Assembly (NCBI RefSeq): GCF_963855985.1
Contig: NC_087093.1
Span: 13,717,001-13,781,000, forward strand
Direction: 5' to 3'
DNA: 64,000 bases
From: Ostrinia nubilalis
Lineage: Eukaryota > Arthropoda > Insecta > Lepidoptera > Crambidae
The notes beneath the pieces are model-generated. The model was not told the DNA's origin and did no database searches. It saw only the letters and a program-made list of their open reading frames with translations. Shown piece by piece: positions 45,204-57,599 of this stretch. The position numbers and the translations under genes were made by a program. Numbering within the stretch: position 1 is the first letter of the stretch; each line of letters opens with the position of its first letter.

Positions 45204-46683
45204 ATGGTAAGTACATTTTTGCATTATTTTGCGGCAATCATTGACATTGAATTGACCTTTGCCACTTTGCAAATATTTCAGTTATTACTTTATTTTTATA
45301 ATTTAGAGAATTTGAATCACTAATTTCATTTGTTTAATATGTTCCGAGCCATGTATCATTTGTTTTTACCACCTTTCCTAATGACCCATCAGAATTTAAT
45401 TATTGGTTAATTTTTTATCATACAGATAAGCGTTTATCATTCTTTGCTTGGCTTGATTCATATTGAGTATGCATTCATAAAATCGGCTCAGTTCAGTTAA
45501 AATGTCATGTTTTTGTTGCGGCACATCAAGTTCAGATAGCACTCCAGTTTCAAGAATAGTTGTAACTAATAAACCTGTTACTATGGTAACTAGATTCCTT
45601 TTTTATTAATATTGTAGGTAGAATAGTTAATTTATTCTATACCTATCTATAATTTATATTTAAACTAAAAAGTTTGTTTCAAATTTTCAGGCCGAACCTA
45701 TCAGAGTAGTCGTCACCGGAGCAGCAGGCCAGATCGCCTACTCCCTGCTGTACCAGATTGCTTCTGGGGCCGTATTTGGCCCAGAACAGACTGTGTACCT
45801 CCACTTGCTAGATATTGCGCCCATGATGGGAGTGTTAGAGGGTGTTGTGATGGAGTTGGCTGACTGTGCACTGCCACTGCTCGCCGGTGTTCTCCCCACT
45901 GCAAACCCCGAGGAAGCCTTCAAGGGAGTCGCTGCTGCCTTCCTTGTCGGCGCCATGCCCAGAAGGGAGGGCATGGAGAGAAAAGACTTGCTCTCTGCCA
46001 ATGTCCGCATTTTCAAGGAGCAAGGACAGGCCCTCGACAAAGTTGCCCGTAAAGACGTAAAAGTCCTTGTAGTCGGTAACCCCGCTAACACAAATGCCCT
46101 GATCTGCTCCAAATACGCCCCATCTATTCCTAAAGAGAACTTCACAGCCATGACCCGTCTCGACCAGAACCGTGCTCAGTCTCAACTAGCTGCCAAATTG
46201 GGAATCCCAGTGCGTGATGTTAAGAATGTCATCATTTGGGGAAACCACTCATCCACACAGTTCCCTGATGCCTCTAATGCTGTTGCTGTGATTGGAGGAG
46301 TTCAGAAATCAGTGCCAGCTGCCATCAATGATGAGGAATTCTTGAAGACTACTTTTGTAAGCACTGTACAGAAGCGCGGCGCTGCTGTGATCGCCGCGAG
46401 AAAGATGTCATCTGCCTTATCGGCCGCTAAGGCTGCCTCAGACCATATGAGGGATTGGTTCTTGGGAACCGGAGACCGCTGGGTGAGCATGGGAGTCGTA
46501 TCTGACGGATCCTACGGCACACCTAAAGACGTCGTATTCTCATTCCCAGTCACAGTAAGCAATGGCAAGTGGAAGATCGTTGAGGGACTCACTATTACAG
46601 ACTTTGCTCGTCAAATGCTTGACGCAACGGGCAAGGAGTTAGCTGAGGAGAAACAAGACGCTCTGGACGTCTGCAAGGATTGA
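45204..46683 (+). CDS. Mdh1: Malate dehydrogenase, cytoplasmic
   Basis: Exon 1 codes only the ATG (45204-45206, donor ATG then GTAAGT); exon 2 is 45691-46683 after TTTTCAG. The protein has 331 residues ([20 protein letters not shown]), the normal length for cytosolic MDH. It interconverts malate and oxaloacetate with NAD and drives the cytosolic arm of the malate-aspartate shuttle. Visible signatures: Rossmann loop [12 protein letters not shown] near residues 9-20, NPANTNALI, substrate-binding TRLDQNRA (Arg157), and the catalytic [10 protein letters not shown] with His187. There is no mitochondrial presequence, which separates it from Mdh2. Poly(A) signals AATAAA at 46916 and 46941. It runs towards the ABCG gene, which is on the opposite strand. 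Confidence 0.97.
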
Positions 46684-46946
46684 CTGTGTAGTCTATAAGA
46701 ATATTGTAATAATAATATTAGATAATGGTAAATACACCTAGGGTTTAAACTGCAGCTTGAAACAGCAATAACTTGTTTTTATGTTTATGTATAGACCAAT
46801 CAAAAAACATTCTTGCACGTAGGTTAAAAGATCACATTTATCTCAGTTGTTGAACAACTTTTATTGTTATTATTATTTACATATGAAAACCAGCGTTTAC
46901 TAATTTGTAATAATTAATAAATTATATATTTTTGTTATGTAATAAA

Positions 46947-48766
46947 GGAAAAATTTCAGCTTTAAACGGTTGGAAATCATTTATTAATTACTGCTTTATA
47001 ATCAGATCATTTGATCACGTTCCATATCAGTATCATGTCCAACGTATGTGACCGATTACTCTTATCTAGCTTGCCTACTGATAACTTACGTAATGTCTGT
47101 GAAAGATGCTGTTTGTATCTCTTCGTTTATAATTACTTAGTCTTAACTAGTAAATAATAAATCGCCAACTAGCCCCGAAGTAAGCAACTTAAATCTTGTG
47201 TTATGGGTATTAGCTTGACGGATATAACTGCATACTTTTTAAATACATACGTAATAAAGGTACATATTCATCATTTCAGTTTCTGTCCGGCCGGGAATCG
47301 AACCCGGGACCTCTCGGCATAGTAGTCCGTTAACCACTGCACCAAACAGCCGACACTAAAGACTAGTGCATCATAGTCTAGATTCCGCGCAAAAAATTTT
47401 GGCGCGTAATTGGCTCGAATTTTTTCACTCTTTTCCACTAGTGTGTTAAAATACTTACTTGGTGTAATTAGTTCGCATACTGCACTGTTATGTCAGAGGT
47501 CGCAGGTTCGATACCGATATTATATCGATTTGAAGTTGCGGCTGATGCCTTATGTAATGTCGTCAGCAATTTTCTTGGACATATTGTTATTCAATCGTTG
47601 AAATTCTTTTTGGAATCAGTTCAATGAGCCATATTATTATTATGAGCTGCATCTATCTATTTTTTTCTTGTGTAGGAGTAAAGAAGGAAGGGAGGAAGGG
47701 TGCTTTGGGATTCCTCCTTCCTATATCTAAACACACATCGCTATTCCAACCAGGGCACACGGTACAGGGCATGCCTCAGATCAGTGAATCAAATAAGTAA
47801 GTATACCTACTTATACAGATATACATCACAAATCACAATACATGGTGATAGAAGAAGGGTAGAGATAATAAATCAAAAACGAAAATTCAAGTTTTGGTAA
47901 TTTTAGTTTATTCATACATACTTATTATGTATAACTTTACCCCTACGCCTCTAATATAATATTATTAATTAATCGTAAAGTATAAAAAAAAGATCTGGCA
48001 AGATTTTACTTCGGGCACCTTGTTTATTCATTAATATAGCTACTATACTGGCCATTAAGTATACAATTACATACCTACATGCATGCTGTAAGGGGATGTT
48101 TTTTGCCTTTTGTGGGTATTTTAAAAATGAAACTCCTGAATAGGTACTTCTTTGATAATGGACATACTTAACTCTGTAATCTCTGTCTGATGTAGGAAAA
48201 TGATATAAATGTATAACCTACTGTGATACTGTTTAAAGTTTTAAGTACTTTGTAGTTATTTGACGGATCACATTCAACTAACACGACATTTATAAAGATG
48301 GGACAATTACTTACTTATACTCGTACATAAAAAACTTTCATGAAGTTTTATAATGAATAACTATCACAAACCAACTGCGCTTAATTCTAAGTTATTTATC
48401 ACAGACTGACGGTATTTCTTCTATGTCAACAGCTCTTAAGTGTAGGTACTTAATCTCTTCAGATTTAAAATCATATTTTAACGGTCATGTTTTTAAAACA
48501 AAGCAAGCGTCCAAAGTAGTTTTTGGATTGAGACTTTTCCCATAACATAATTGACAAACGAGAACTTGCAATGCGAAATTTTGGTAATAAAGAGCTTTAA
48601 TGATAGTTTTTCATAATGTTCATCATTAATTAGTAGGCTTACTTAAAAAATATTTTACATTTTTTTAGCAGTTGACATCCCTTCGTTAACATAATCTGTG
48701 TTTTTCCTTTTTATTAGAAGATTTACGGATATTTATGTAACATTATTATACCTACAAAAGTCTTTA
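46947..48766. other. Intergenic region with a tRNA-derived SINE
   Basis: At about 47280-47360 the minus strand carries a tRNA-like head: GGTGCAGTGGTTAACGG (A-box-like) and GGTCCCGGGTTCGATTCCCG (B box). The cloverleaf is imperfect, so I call it a SINE rather than a gene. The rest is AT-rich with no gene seen. A minus-strand poly(A) signal for the ABCG gene is at 48710-48715. Confidence 0.6.
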
Positions 48767-51700
48767 TCATCTATGTTTCAAAAACTTGCTTACATAGGCC
48801 ATGAATTTGTTCGAAAATTCGGCCGTTAGGCGGTACCGCAGCGCGAAGTATGCGAGCAATCTATGTAGTGCAGTAAACGCTAGTAAAGCGACAACTTGAA
48901 TTATGTAGTTGTCGTTGGCCATGCCGACATCTCGGAGTATCAAGTTTGGGTCGGCGTACAAACAGAAGTCTTCGTGGCACTCCATGGCTTGTCGGTTTTG
49001 GTAGAGAGATAAGGAAAAGCCGGAGAGTCCGTAGCGGAGGTATGAAGCGGACATTAGGGTCCTCATGCTGGTTTCTATGGTGGGCCCGAAGCCCATCCCG
49101 TAGCAGCATAGCGCGAGGAGCGGAGCCGCTATAGCCGGGCCTACGATGGAGCCATTCTGAAATTGAGACATTCATAAAATTAAATGGCTACTACGAACTT
49201 CCTCTACTACTTAAAACCACAAACGTGACATAATAGTAAAACAATGGGACACTGGACTGCCAAAGTCACTTATTTACCTCCTTAGTAAAGGACGAAGCAC
49301 ACTAATCAACCCGGAAACGGTCGTAACCGTATCAACTCGACAGGCGGTCAGTATTCTTTGTATGAAACTTCATACTGCAACGCACACTTATCCGCACCAT
49401 AACGTAAACACCTCGCTCGCCCGCGCCTCGAAAGGCGATACGGTGTTGATAATCTCTCTGGGTCGATAAGTGTGCTGACCTTTAATTGGTATTACCACAG
49501 TATAAAGAAATAATAATATAAATAATATTGATACTTTGAAGAGAGCTTACAGAAGGGTACTTACAGTGACACTGAAAGCTGAACCAACTAGAAGGCCCAA
49601 GCCTTCGGAGCAGATGGCCGTTAGGAGTCCACTGATGGAGAATAGAATGAACCGATCCCACTCCATTAGTTGCCCGGACATAAAATAGCAGATGCCGAGG
49701 AAAAGGAAACCCAAGGACGCCTGGGGATGAATAACAAGTTTTACTAAAGAAATCCAGTGCTAAGCGAGGTTTAGACTAGCAATACCAATATGGTACGCAG
49801 AAGTTGACTTCCGCAAGCTGTCACCACTGTAAATCTTGCAGAAGTTGGCTTGCCACAGCTATTTACACAGTAGTAAAGAGCTCGCGGAAGTCAACTTCTG
49901 CAAGGACTATTGCATTACTTTCGTGGTATGCAATTCCTTTCCATAATTCAATTATTTATCTTGATAAATATTAAGATAGTAGCGCCTGTAAGCTGATTTG
50001 TAATGTAAGGCCCGGATTCCACCAAGGCGGAGCGGAGAAATGTTTTGAATAACCAATCAGATTTAATTCTGTCAATATTATTCAATCTGAATGAAGTCTG
50101 ATTGGTTATTCAAAACATTTTTCTGCTCCACTTTGCCTTGGTGGAAACCGGGCCTAAGGGCTGCTACACACTTAAGCGGGTCGGCATTAATCGGGCGACA
50201 AAATGGCTAATGTCCACGTAGTGTTGCTTTATAGGCGCGTATTCGTCATTTTACGTTTGTAGGTACACCAAACAAGTTTGCTTGCAGCTTACATACAAAT
50301 CTATGAAAAACTGTCGACGGAAGCGTTACGTTGCAGCGACATTTATGTATGTGTGTAGCAACCCTACGACTGAACACCAATTCTTACCATAACTGGTAGA
50401 GATGAGAAGGTGAGCGCAGCATAGTAGGCTTTGAGGCTGTACCAGCGGTTGAAGTATTCTCGACGAAGCAGTCGAACTTCAGTAGGAACTAAAACAATAA
50501 ATATACAGTTTCTCAAATAATCTTTCTAGTGTATGTTTGCCACTTAGTGCGGTGGGACCAAGGTTAAAATAAATTACCCGTAGACCCACTGGCAAACACT
50601 GTTCAGAACGGTGGGACAACGGGTAAAATAAATTACCCGTAGACCCACTGGCAAACACTGCTCAGAACGGTGGGACAACGGGTAAAAAAAATTACCCGTG
50701 GACCCACCAGGGGGACATGTTGGGGGGACCACGGGTAAAAGCCGGTCTAGGTACCTAATTACGTTAGTTTTTTCATAGATCATAGTTTAAGTGTGTGATG
50801 GATCAGCAAACACCCAAGACCTGTGTGTCTTCTCTACAGTGTGAAATCTCTTGAATTGGGATTGTAGAGTTAGGTAGGTATCATACCTACTTAATTGTTG
50901 ATTAATAGATAACTAGGGTACTCGTATCTATAATAAAACGTTATCATCTTATCGTTATGATAAAATAGTCAAATATTGAAATATTACCGGCTCATACAAT
51001 GCATGAATATCATTTTTAAAGCAAGTCATTTACCGGCAGAGATAATGATTAGATAAAATAATTATTTAATCAATAGATAAAAATTACGTTATTCAACCAA
51101 AAGATTAGCGAAAAGTGTGCAAAATGATGTCAAATTTTGATTGAAGATTGAAATTGGGCTATTCACTTTGACTATCCGTGGCGATTAGAACTTAATCTTT
51201 TAAACTAAATACGATCATAAGATAATGGTCTGGTATGGTAAGATTTATGACTATGACTATTACCTATTCGGTATATTTAAGGGATCTTTCGTGCGATTCC
51301 TGAACGATTCTATATAAAAAGATTCAAAATACCTCTCGGTTCTAGGTACCATGTATACCTATTCGATTTGGTGTGCTATCTAGCGCTAGCGTTACTTAAG
51401 ACGTACCTATCTTATTCGTGTTCCTGGAAGTCCTTTGTTCTTTCCATATCCAAATACTTACACAATAAGACTGGAATCATGATGTACGTGTACATAAAAA
51501 ACACTAAGCAGCTCAGGCAGAACTTGAAGTTGACGATGGGGGCGCTAGCGTCGTTTCCCACCAGGAAGAATATGCTTCCCAGCAGCCCTGCTGATATCAA
51601 GTGATGGAGTAGCTGGATCCAGAGGGTTAGCTGTAAAAAAAATAATTTTTATTATGACCACAAACCACAGGGTAGGTACTTATGCCTGTTTTCACTATCA

Positions 51701-54700
51701 ATCCCAAATTTTTAAATGAATTTTGTTTTTATAGGGGTCACTTAAAAATTAGGGATTGATGGTGAAAACGGGCATTAGATCAGGCGCGGATCCACCGTTG
51801 TGGGCACTGTGGGCATGCCCACAACCCTAATTTGCTTGTTTTAATTATGATCTATTGATAAGATCGATAGGCATGTATGTATGTCCGGGCATGTAGTGAT
51901 CCAACTCTCACTTTGCTAATTTTTGGTGGCTGTGCCCACAACCTTTTTTGAGGACTGGATCCGCGCCTGCATTAGATACGCAAACTACAAGTTTTTGTTC
52001 TGTTTCACGGGGCCAGACCGCCTTTGTTTCACAGGGTAAGACTGCCTAAGTAGTTACCTAGCATCCAAAAAACGGACGACAAAATCCAAAACATGTTATC
52101 AGTATCATCAGATAATTAATTAATTAGTCTCCACTGCAGAACCCTAAATTAAGCAAAGCCAAATTCGGATTTCGCACCGAATCCTCCGGTACGCGGTAGG
52201 TATATTTGGTTTTACCTAAGTAGGGTGGGTGTACCAGTAACAAACCGAATAAGCGACATTTTAAAAGTAATTTTGATATTGTAACTCAATTATTACAACA
52301 ATCATTGCACAAAAAAGAATTAACTAAGTACTCCTTGTCTATCATAGAATCAAGTAGCTTATTTCAATTTTCTTAACAGCTGTAAGGTTTATTTTTATTT
52401 AACAATCAATGTGGAAAGTCGCAATGTGCCTAAGGTTGACCCGTACCAAGTCGTGTTTGTCGCTTTTATTTATGACTAATTTATTGGTAGAAGTACGGCA
52501 GTGCTACCAAACGTAACAAAAGTGGCGGGAAATTCGACAGATTGTTAATATTTTGATGTGCAATTAGAAATGGTGTACTACTGGTTCCTGGTGTGGGACT
52601 GGTGCACCCACCCTATTTGATTCGTGCGACTATACATTTTTGTTGTCAAATTGCATATAATAAGTATTGCACAATATTATACTCAGACGAATATACAAAA
52701 AGATTTATGTTGAATGTTTATGCACGCAAAATAAATGTCGGTATTATGCGGGGATTGAACCCGCGACCTCTCGCGTAGACATAGCGCCAAATCGTCGCGA
52801 AACGGGCTTCTTTCTTACCTAATAAGTGAGAAGGTACGTAGGCAGAAAAGTTGTGTGAATTCCACCAGCCCCCTTCCATCACCGGGGAACCAGGCGCAGG
52901 TTAGCGTACCACGGCACCATCTCTTCATTGTCGACATTCCACCAGTGTGCCTACCATGAGTTTACGTTAGGTGTGCTCGCTAGCGACTGCGTAAAAAAAT
53001 GACATTTAAATGTATGACATATTGTGCAGCGCCCCTAGCGGCTACTTTCAAGAAATAAAATCTTCATAGAATTTTTTGACGTATTCGCTAGCGAGCTCAC
53101 CTAACGTAAACTCATGGTAGGCACACAGCTCGCACTAAGCGTTTCGATAACACTGCGAACAGCTTGGGAATTCGCTGCCTCCTGCTGGCTTTCCCGAACA
53201 CAAAACTGACCAGTTAACAGTAAACCGAGTCAGTATTAACCAGTATCCACTAGTCACCACCAATTTCGTAAACAGCTGTTCCGTCATAGCGCCCATTTCG
53301 TTCGCTCAACTCGAGACAGATGCATTCAATTCGATTGCGGCCCAATTGCGACCTAATTAATCTGTACAGTCTGCACTTCTGGAGTTCTAGTTTCTAGTTC
53401 TCAGACTAGTACGGATTTTGAGAGTAAGATAAGTAGGTTTTATGATATTACTTGCCAAAGTTTATCTAACATTTAACGACATCAATGCATAGCAAATTCA
53501 TACTTGGATACGCTTGAGCGTCGCGTTTTCACAACCGCGTTTTATACGCTATGCAAATCACTAGAATAATAAATGGAAATTCGAAAGAGCTATTAACTTG
53601 CCCCAGCTGTTGCAAACTATTGCAAGTGATTATGCATTTTATTGCACAATTTGCAAAGTGCATAAGCCGACTCAAAGTGCGGTTCAATTGCATGAACATC
53701 TTCAAGTTTAAGTGGTTAATTCCAAAGTTAGGTTAACTTCGATAGGTTCCTGTGAACTTCCGAGCGAAGCGAAGCCCAGAAGTAGATTATTAAACAGAAA
53801 TCTAATTTGTTTTAAAAAAGTTATAGGGTATTAACGGCACTGTATAAATTGGGAGTTTGTTCCGCAAAAGAGATAGCCACTGAGTTATAATCCGCTTTGG
53901 AAACATCAATTTAACTTAGGTAATAAAGAGTTCTGTCAAAGTCGGACTTAGCTTGTAAAATTGTTTGTCCTAGCTAACTAATAAATTCATGTAAAATTAA
54001 AGTAAGTATGGAAGCCTTAACCGCCTCTGTAGTCTAGTGGTAAGACCACCTGCTTCAGACGCAGAGGTCCCGGGTTTCATTTCCCAGTGGGGGCAGATTG
54101 TTCTGTTCGGCTTGGTTGGTGGTAGGGCTTGTTCTAAGTCCGCCTGGCTAGCTACCACCATCTTACCTAAGTCTGTCGCCATAACAACAATGTTAACAGC
54201 ATTGTTGTGTTCCGGCAGTTAGAGGTAAGATAGCCAGTTCCTCCGTGGTTGAGGATTCCGGGTGAAGCTCGCTTCCATTCCACCTTCGGCCTGATCGTCA
54301 CTTACCATCAGGTGAGATACAGGCCAAGAGCTTCCTCGTTGTGGATAAAAAAAAGCTAGAACTTTTATGTACCTACGTAAGTAACTTTTATAGAGCAAGA
54401 AAGCTTAAAATACTTGCATCATTGTATTTTATTTATAACGTATCAAAAATCCCTTCTGACCCGTGGAACACCAAAGTGGTACACCTAGGTGTTCCATGGT
54501 TAGAAGGGTCAAAAATGACTTCTTTTCTTACCGAGTTTCTTGTATTTTGAACGAACATTCGCTTTGACAAGATAAGGAATTGTGTCAGGAATGTAGTGGC
54601 GAATTCCATCTTCTGTGTTTGTTCTTTGGCCACATGTTCCACGAAGATGCGTTGTATGGATTCGTCTGAGTGAAGAACGGGTTTTCTGGAACAAGAGAAG

Positions 54701-56898
54701 TTATTAAAAACATGACTTCGACTCGCGCTAGTCGCAGGCTCGTACTTGATGAAGAGATATGTAGAGTCGTATGTTATTTCGGTATGTCAATTTAGGGGCT
54801 TATTCCACTATTCCCCGTTGACAATCCCCGTCAACGGGGATTAGTGAACTTTTTGTTCACTATTCCCCGTTATATTAGGATTTTATTTTTAACATTATAA
54901 GCTCCAATGGGCGTTAACGGGGAATAGTGAACAAAAAGTTCACTAATCCCCGTTGACGGGGATTATCAATGGGGAATAGTGGAATAAGCCCAATTTAGGT
55001 ATCCAAAGTGAAGTGTCCTTTTTTTTTAATCTTTATTCACAAATATCATTTCCTGGGATGTAAAAACCACAGCTTCTGCACTAGACTCGCAGGCCTGTTT
55101 CGCAGTAGTTTTACTCAACTTCTAGGCTTCTTGTGTTGGACTGATCCTAATGAATTTATGATTTATAATATGATTCACCATCATCAGCAAGTCACTGTCT
55201 CCACTGCAGGAGCACGATGACTTACCAGAATCATACAGACTTATAAAACAAAACTATCTTGGAAAGCATTACGAAATTAATGAGAATTTAAATAGGAGTC
55301 CCAACTTAAATACTAAAAGATATTTTGAGAGTAACCTAAGAACGTAAACTTTATCCAATAATTCAAAAAGCTGCGACGGTTATTTCAGATAGGAAACAGT
55401 GTATTTTCAGTCACAACAATTGCAAAAAGTACAAACTTCGTTAGTGCGAGAGAACTTGCTAAATTAAAAACAACAACGGCAAAAATCTAATTAAAATTAT
55501 GCTTCTAACTAAGGCATTCTTGGAACTCTAGCGATGTTCATTTTAAAAGTTACGCTAGTTAGTATTTTTATGAGACTATAAACAGTTTTACTGAGTTTTC
55601 CTGCCATTGTTTTTGACTTAAACATTTTAGGCCCAGTTTCTAAAATAACCAGTCGTCAAAGTGACTAATTTAATGGTTAAATATCAGCAAAAAGCGTTTT
55701 TCGAACGATGGCTAGCTTGACATTTAATTAGTTTACATTTTGTTATTATTTAATACAATTGGTAACAAAAGGTTACTTTAACTACGGATAAAAAACTGTG
55801 CCTTTGTGGTTTTAATCGCCCCTCGTAGTAAGTTTAAATCATTTAGGTGTATCAGGATACGTTTCCACGTGTAAATCTAATTTGAAATGTACTCGGCGTT
55901 GGAAACTGGAGATAGCAACGAGCGTTTCTGCATAGTTAGTGGTTTGGATATCCTACCTACGTTTGTGGGAATTGAAATTGCATAGATATCCAAGAATATT
56001 AACTTTTAGATGAGGCTGGTAATGGCAGAGAAATTGGATTTCGAAAATACTCAGTATGTTTATGTAGATGTAGTGAATTTTATCAACCTATGGTAATGCT
56101 GCTAGCTTTTCAATTTTATTATCTTTTAGTCTTTCTATGATAGGCTTTTAAATCAACGTTCTCAATGATGAAACAAAAATGTCTCTTAAATAGTAGAACG
56201 GTTCATGTATAAATGTATCTGTGTGCTGCACAGTGCACTGTTACGAAAGGCAGAATTTAGACAGAGTCAATTAAGACACCAACTGGCCACTTCCTTCTAA
56301 TTTCGAGGCACACAGGGAGCATTGCAGGTTTTAAAATAGAAAAAGAAAGTTTTTGCAAGTTTACTTAATAAAAATATTCCTCTACAAATCCTTCTAGAGA
56401 TTTCTATTAGAGCCAAAACCTGTTAGGTTTAATAAAATTGTGTATTCATTCTTTTGTGTATCTCAAATCTATAATTTTATTTCTTGAACGGTTTGCAAAA
56501 AATACCCTTACCCATACCAGTCGCTATAACAACAATGTTATAGCATTGTTGTCGTTGTGTTACAGCAATTGGAAGTAAGAGTTCCAGTTCATCCATGATT
56601 GAGGATTCCAGGAGAAGCTCGCTTCCACCTTGGGCCTCATCATTTTTCATAAGGTGCAGGCCAAAACCTCCCTTGCTGTAGATAAAAAACTGTATAAAAT
56701 TCAAACTCACCTCCCACCCCTAGCAGTGATCCGGTCCAGTTTCCGACAGAGCTTCCCGTTCTGGCATAGCTCTGACATCTGCGCGGGCGCCTCTATGTCT
56801 TCAACCAGGGCTTCCACCACGAAGTCGGCGGGGTTGTGCGTGGTGGGGCACACGTGGCCCACCTCTGAGAGGTACGGGACTAGGAGTGGTGGGGCACC
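48767..56898 (-). CDS. ABCG half transporter, ABCG1/ABCG4 type (3' part)
   Basis: Exons on the minus strand, in order: 56711-56898, 54532-54685, 51462-51630, 50388-50488, 49565-49720, 48767-49156. All are in one frame, ending VSKFLKHR and a TGA stop. The first visible exon has VPYLSEVGHVCPTTHNPADF, the conserved end of the ABCG nucleotide-binding half. The next gives TTFLTQFLILSKRMFVQNTR before the membrane domain. Six membrane segments follow (for example HHLISAGLLGSIFFLVG and LVFFMYTYIMIPVLL), with the ABCG1 landmark YFNRWYSLKAYYAA and the loop YLRYGLSGFSLSLY. Family members are half transporters that dimerise and export sterols or other lipids. The Walker A, signature and Walker B exons were not found between 56,899 and 61,376, and must lie beyond the retroelement at the right edge. 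Confidence 0.93.
50009..50154. mobile_element. PIF/Harbinger-like MITE, TAA target duplication
   Basis: 146 bp, ends GGCCCGGATTCCACCAAGGC and GCCTTGGTGGAAACCGGGCC, flanked by TAA at 50006-50008 and 50155-50157. ABCG intron. Confidence 0.85.
50540..50745. repeat. Minisatellite, about 62-bp unit, 3 copies
   Basis: Units share GGTGGGACAACGGGTAAA, AATTACCCGTAGACCCACTG and GCAAACACTG. It lies in the ABCG intron about 50 bases upstream (in gene direction) of the exon 50388-50488 acceptor. The ACGGGTAA and TTACCCGT parts can pair within each unit. Confidence 0.8.
51680..51777. mobile_element. Palindromic MITE (GCCCGTTTTCACC family)
   Basis: Left end TGCCTGTTTTCACTATCAAT, right end GATGGTGAAAACGGGCATTA. 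Same family as 12673-12775 and 37200-37275. Confidence 0.7.
51781..51969. mobile_element. hAT-like MITE with perfect 8-bp target duplication
   Basis: 189 bp, ends CAGGCGCGGATCCA and GGATCCGCGCCTG, flanked by CATTAGAT at 51773-51780 and 51970-51977. CAG ends with 8-bp duplications are hAT hallmarks. A solo end (ACAACCTTTTTTGAGAGCTG then GATCCACGCCTG) is at about 23305-23345. Confidence 0.88.
52223..52613 (-). mobile_element. 391-bp MITE, TA target duplication (copy 2, inverted)
   Basis: Same family as 29156-29547 in reverse orientation, flanked by TA at 52221-52222 and 52614-52615. ABCG intron. Confidence 0.8.
52738..52800 (-). repeat. tRNA-derived SINE head fragment
   Basis: The minus strand reads GAGAGGTCGCGGGTTCAATC followed by CCCGCATAAT, a tRNA T-arm with B box. 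It is related to the element at about 47300. Truncated. Confidence 0.5.
52946..53127. mobile_element. Palindromic MITE (TGTGCCTACCATGAG ends)
   Basis: Arms TGTGCCTACCATGAGTTTAC and GTAAACTCATGGTAGGCACA, then inner arms with CGCTAGCGA. Intronic. Confidence 0.75.
54018..54358 (+). mobile_element. tRNA-headed SINE, full length
   Basis: The head (about 54020-54093) folds as a tRNA: GCCTCTGTAGTCTAGTGGTA, an anticodon stem CTGC/GCAG, and GGTCCCGGGTTTCATTTCCC as B box. The body follows (ACAACAATGTTAACAGCATT, TTGAGGATTCCGGGTGAAG) and the tail CAGGCCAAGAGCTTCC ends in an A tract. A 5'-truncated relative is at 56505-56690. Confidence 0.75.
54451..54508. mobile_element. 58-bp hairpin with 8-bp target duplication
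   Basis: Arms CCCTTCTGACCCGTGGAACA and TGTTCCATGGTTAGAAGGG, flanked by perfect TCAAAAAT repeats (54443-54450 and 54509-54516). It starts about 23 bases inside the intron from the ABCG donor at 54531. Confidence 0.7.
54797..54990. mobile_element. Palindromic MITE with 9-bp target duplication
   Basis: 194 bp, ends GGCTTATTCCACTATTCCCC and GGGGAATAGTGGAATAAGCC, flanked by CAATTTAGG at 54788-54796 and 54991-54999. Inside are nested GACGGGGATTAGTGAAC-type palindromes. A 9-bp duplication suggests a Mutator-class source. Confidence 0.8.
56505..56690 (+). mobile_element. 5'-truncated SINE body
   Basis: Shares ACAACAATGTTATAGCATTG, GATTGAGGATTCCAGGAGAA and GCAGGCCAAAACCTCC with the SINE at 54018-54358 but lacks the tRNA head. 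It ends 20 bases before the ABCG exon end at 56711 (intron side). Confidence 0.7.
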
Positions 56899-57599
56899 CT
56901 GGAAACAAGAGGATTAATTTGATTTTGAATTAAGAGATTGTCACGTTTTTAAGAAAATCTAAGTTTACAAAGCAGAATGAGGCCTCGTTTCCATTATGGT
57001 TGAAAGGAGAAGAGACGAGATGTGTTTTGAATATTAGTCAGCTTCGGTGAAAATGAATATAAATGAAACATAAAGTAGACAACGCTAAATCATTTTTTCA
57101 TTCAATAAGTACAATTGCTATCAAATCGAATCGATATGTAGGTAATATAATGTTATCTATATCCTTCAAAATACTCGATTGTAATAAAAATGATAGTAGT
57201 TGTGATTATTCTGATAATGTGATATTGACTATGTAGACTGTTCATCTAGTCCGTTTTAAATATTCTAACGATTTAATCATTAAAACTGCATAAGAGAAAC
57301 TACTCAAAAGACTAGACTCGCGTAACTTTACACTTACATTGAAGTTCATTCTCCGCAAAATTAAAATGAAAGAAAGTTCGCAGAATAGTTCCTAATAGCT
57401 GAATTACGTTTGGCTTTGGACCGCAAATAATAATCCTAAAAGACAGAAAACTAACACACTTCCAATTAAGAAACTTCCAAACAAGCGATTGCATTTAGCT
57501 GAGGCGACTCGGCGCTAAGAGTCACAGCACACACTTGCTACTTTCAGCATCGGCAATCGGCGATTTAGCCGCTTTTTAGAAGCTGAATGTAGCGGCCAC

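Noticed and set aside
47284..47355. Possible functional tRNA on the minus strand
   Set aside because: B box is good but the acceptor and anticodon stems pair poorly; better explained as a tRNA-derived SINE.
54020..54093. Possible functional tRNA gene
   Set aside because: The cloverleaf is imperfect and it continues directly into a SINE body that is repeated at 56505-56690.
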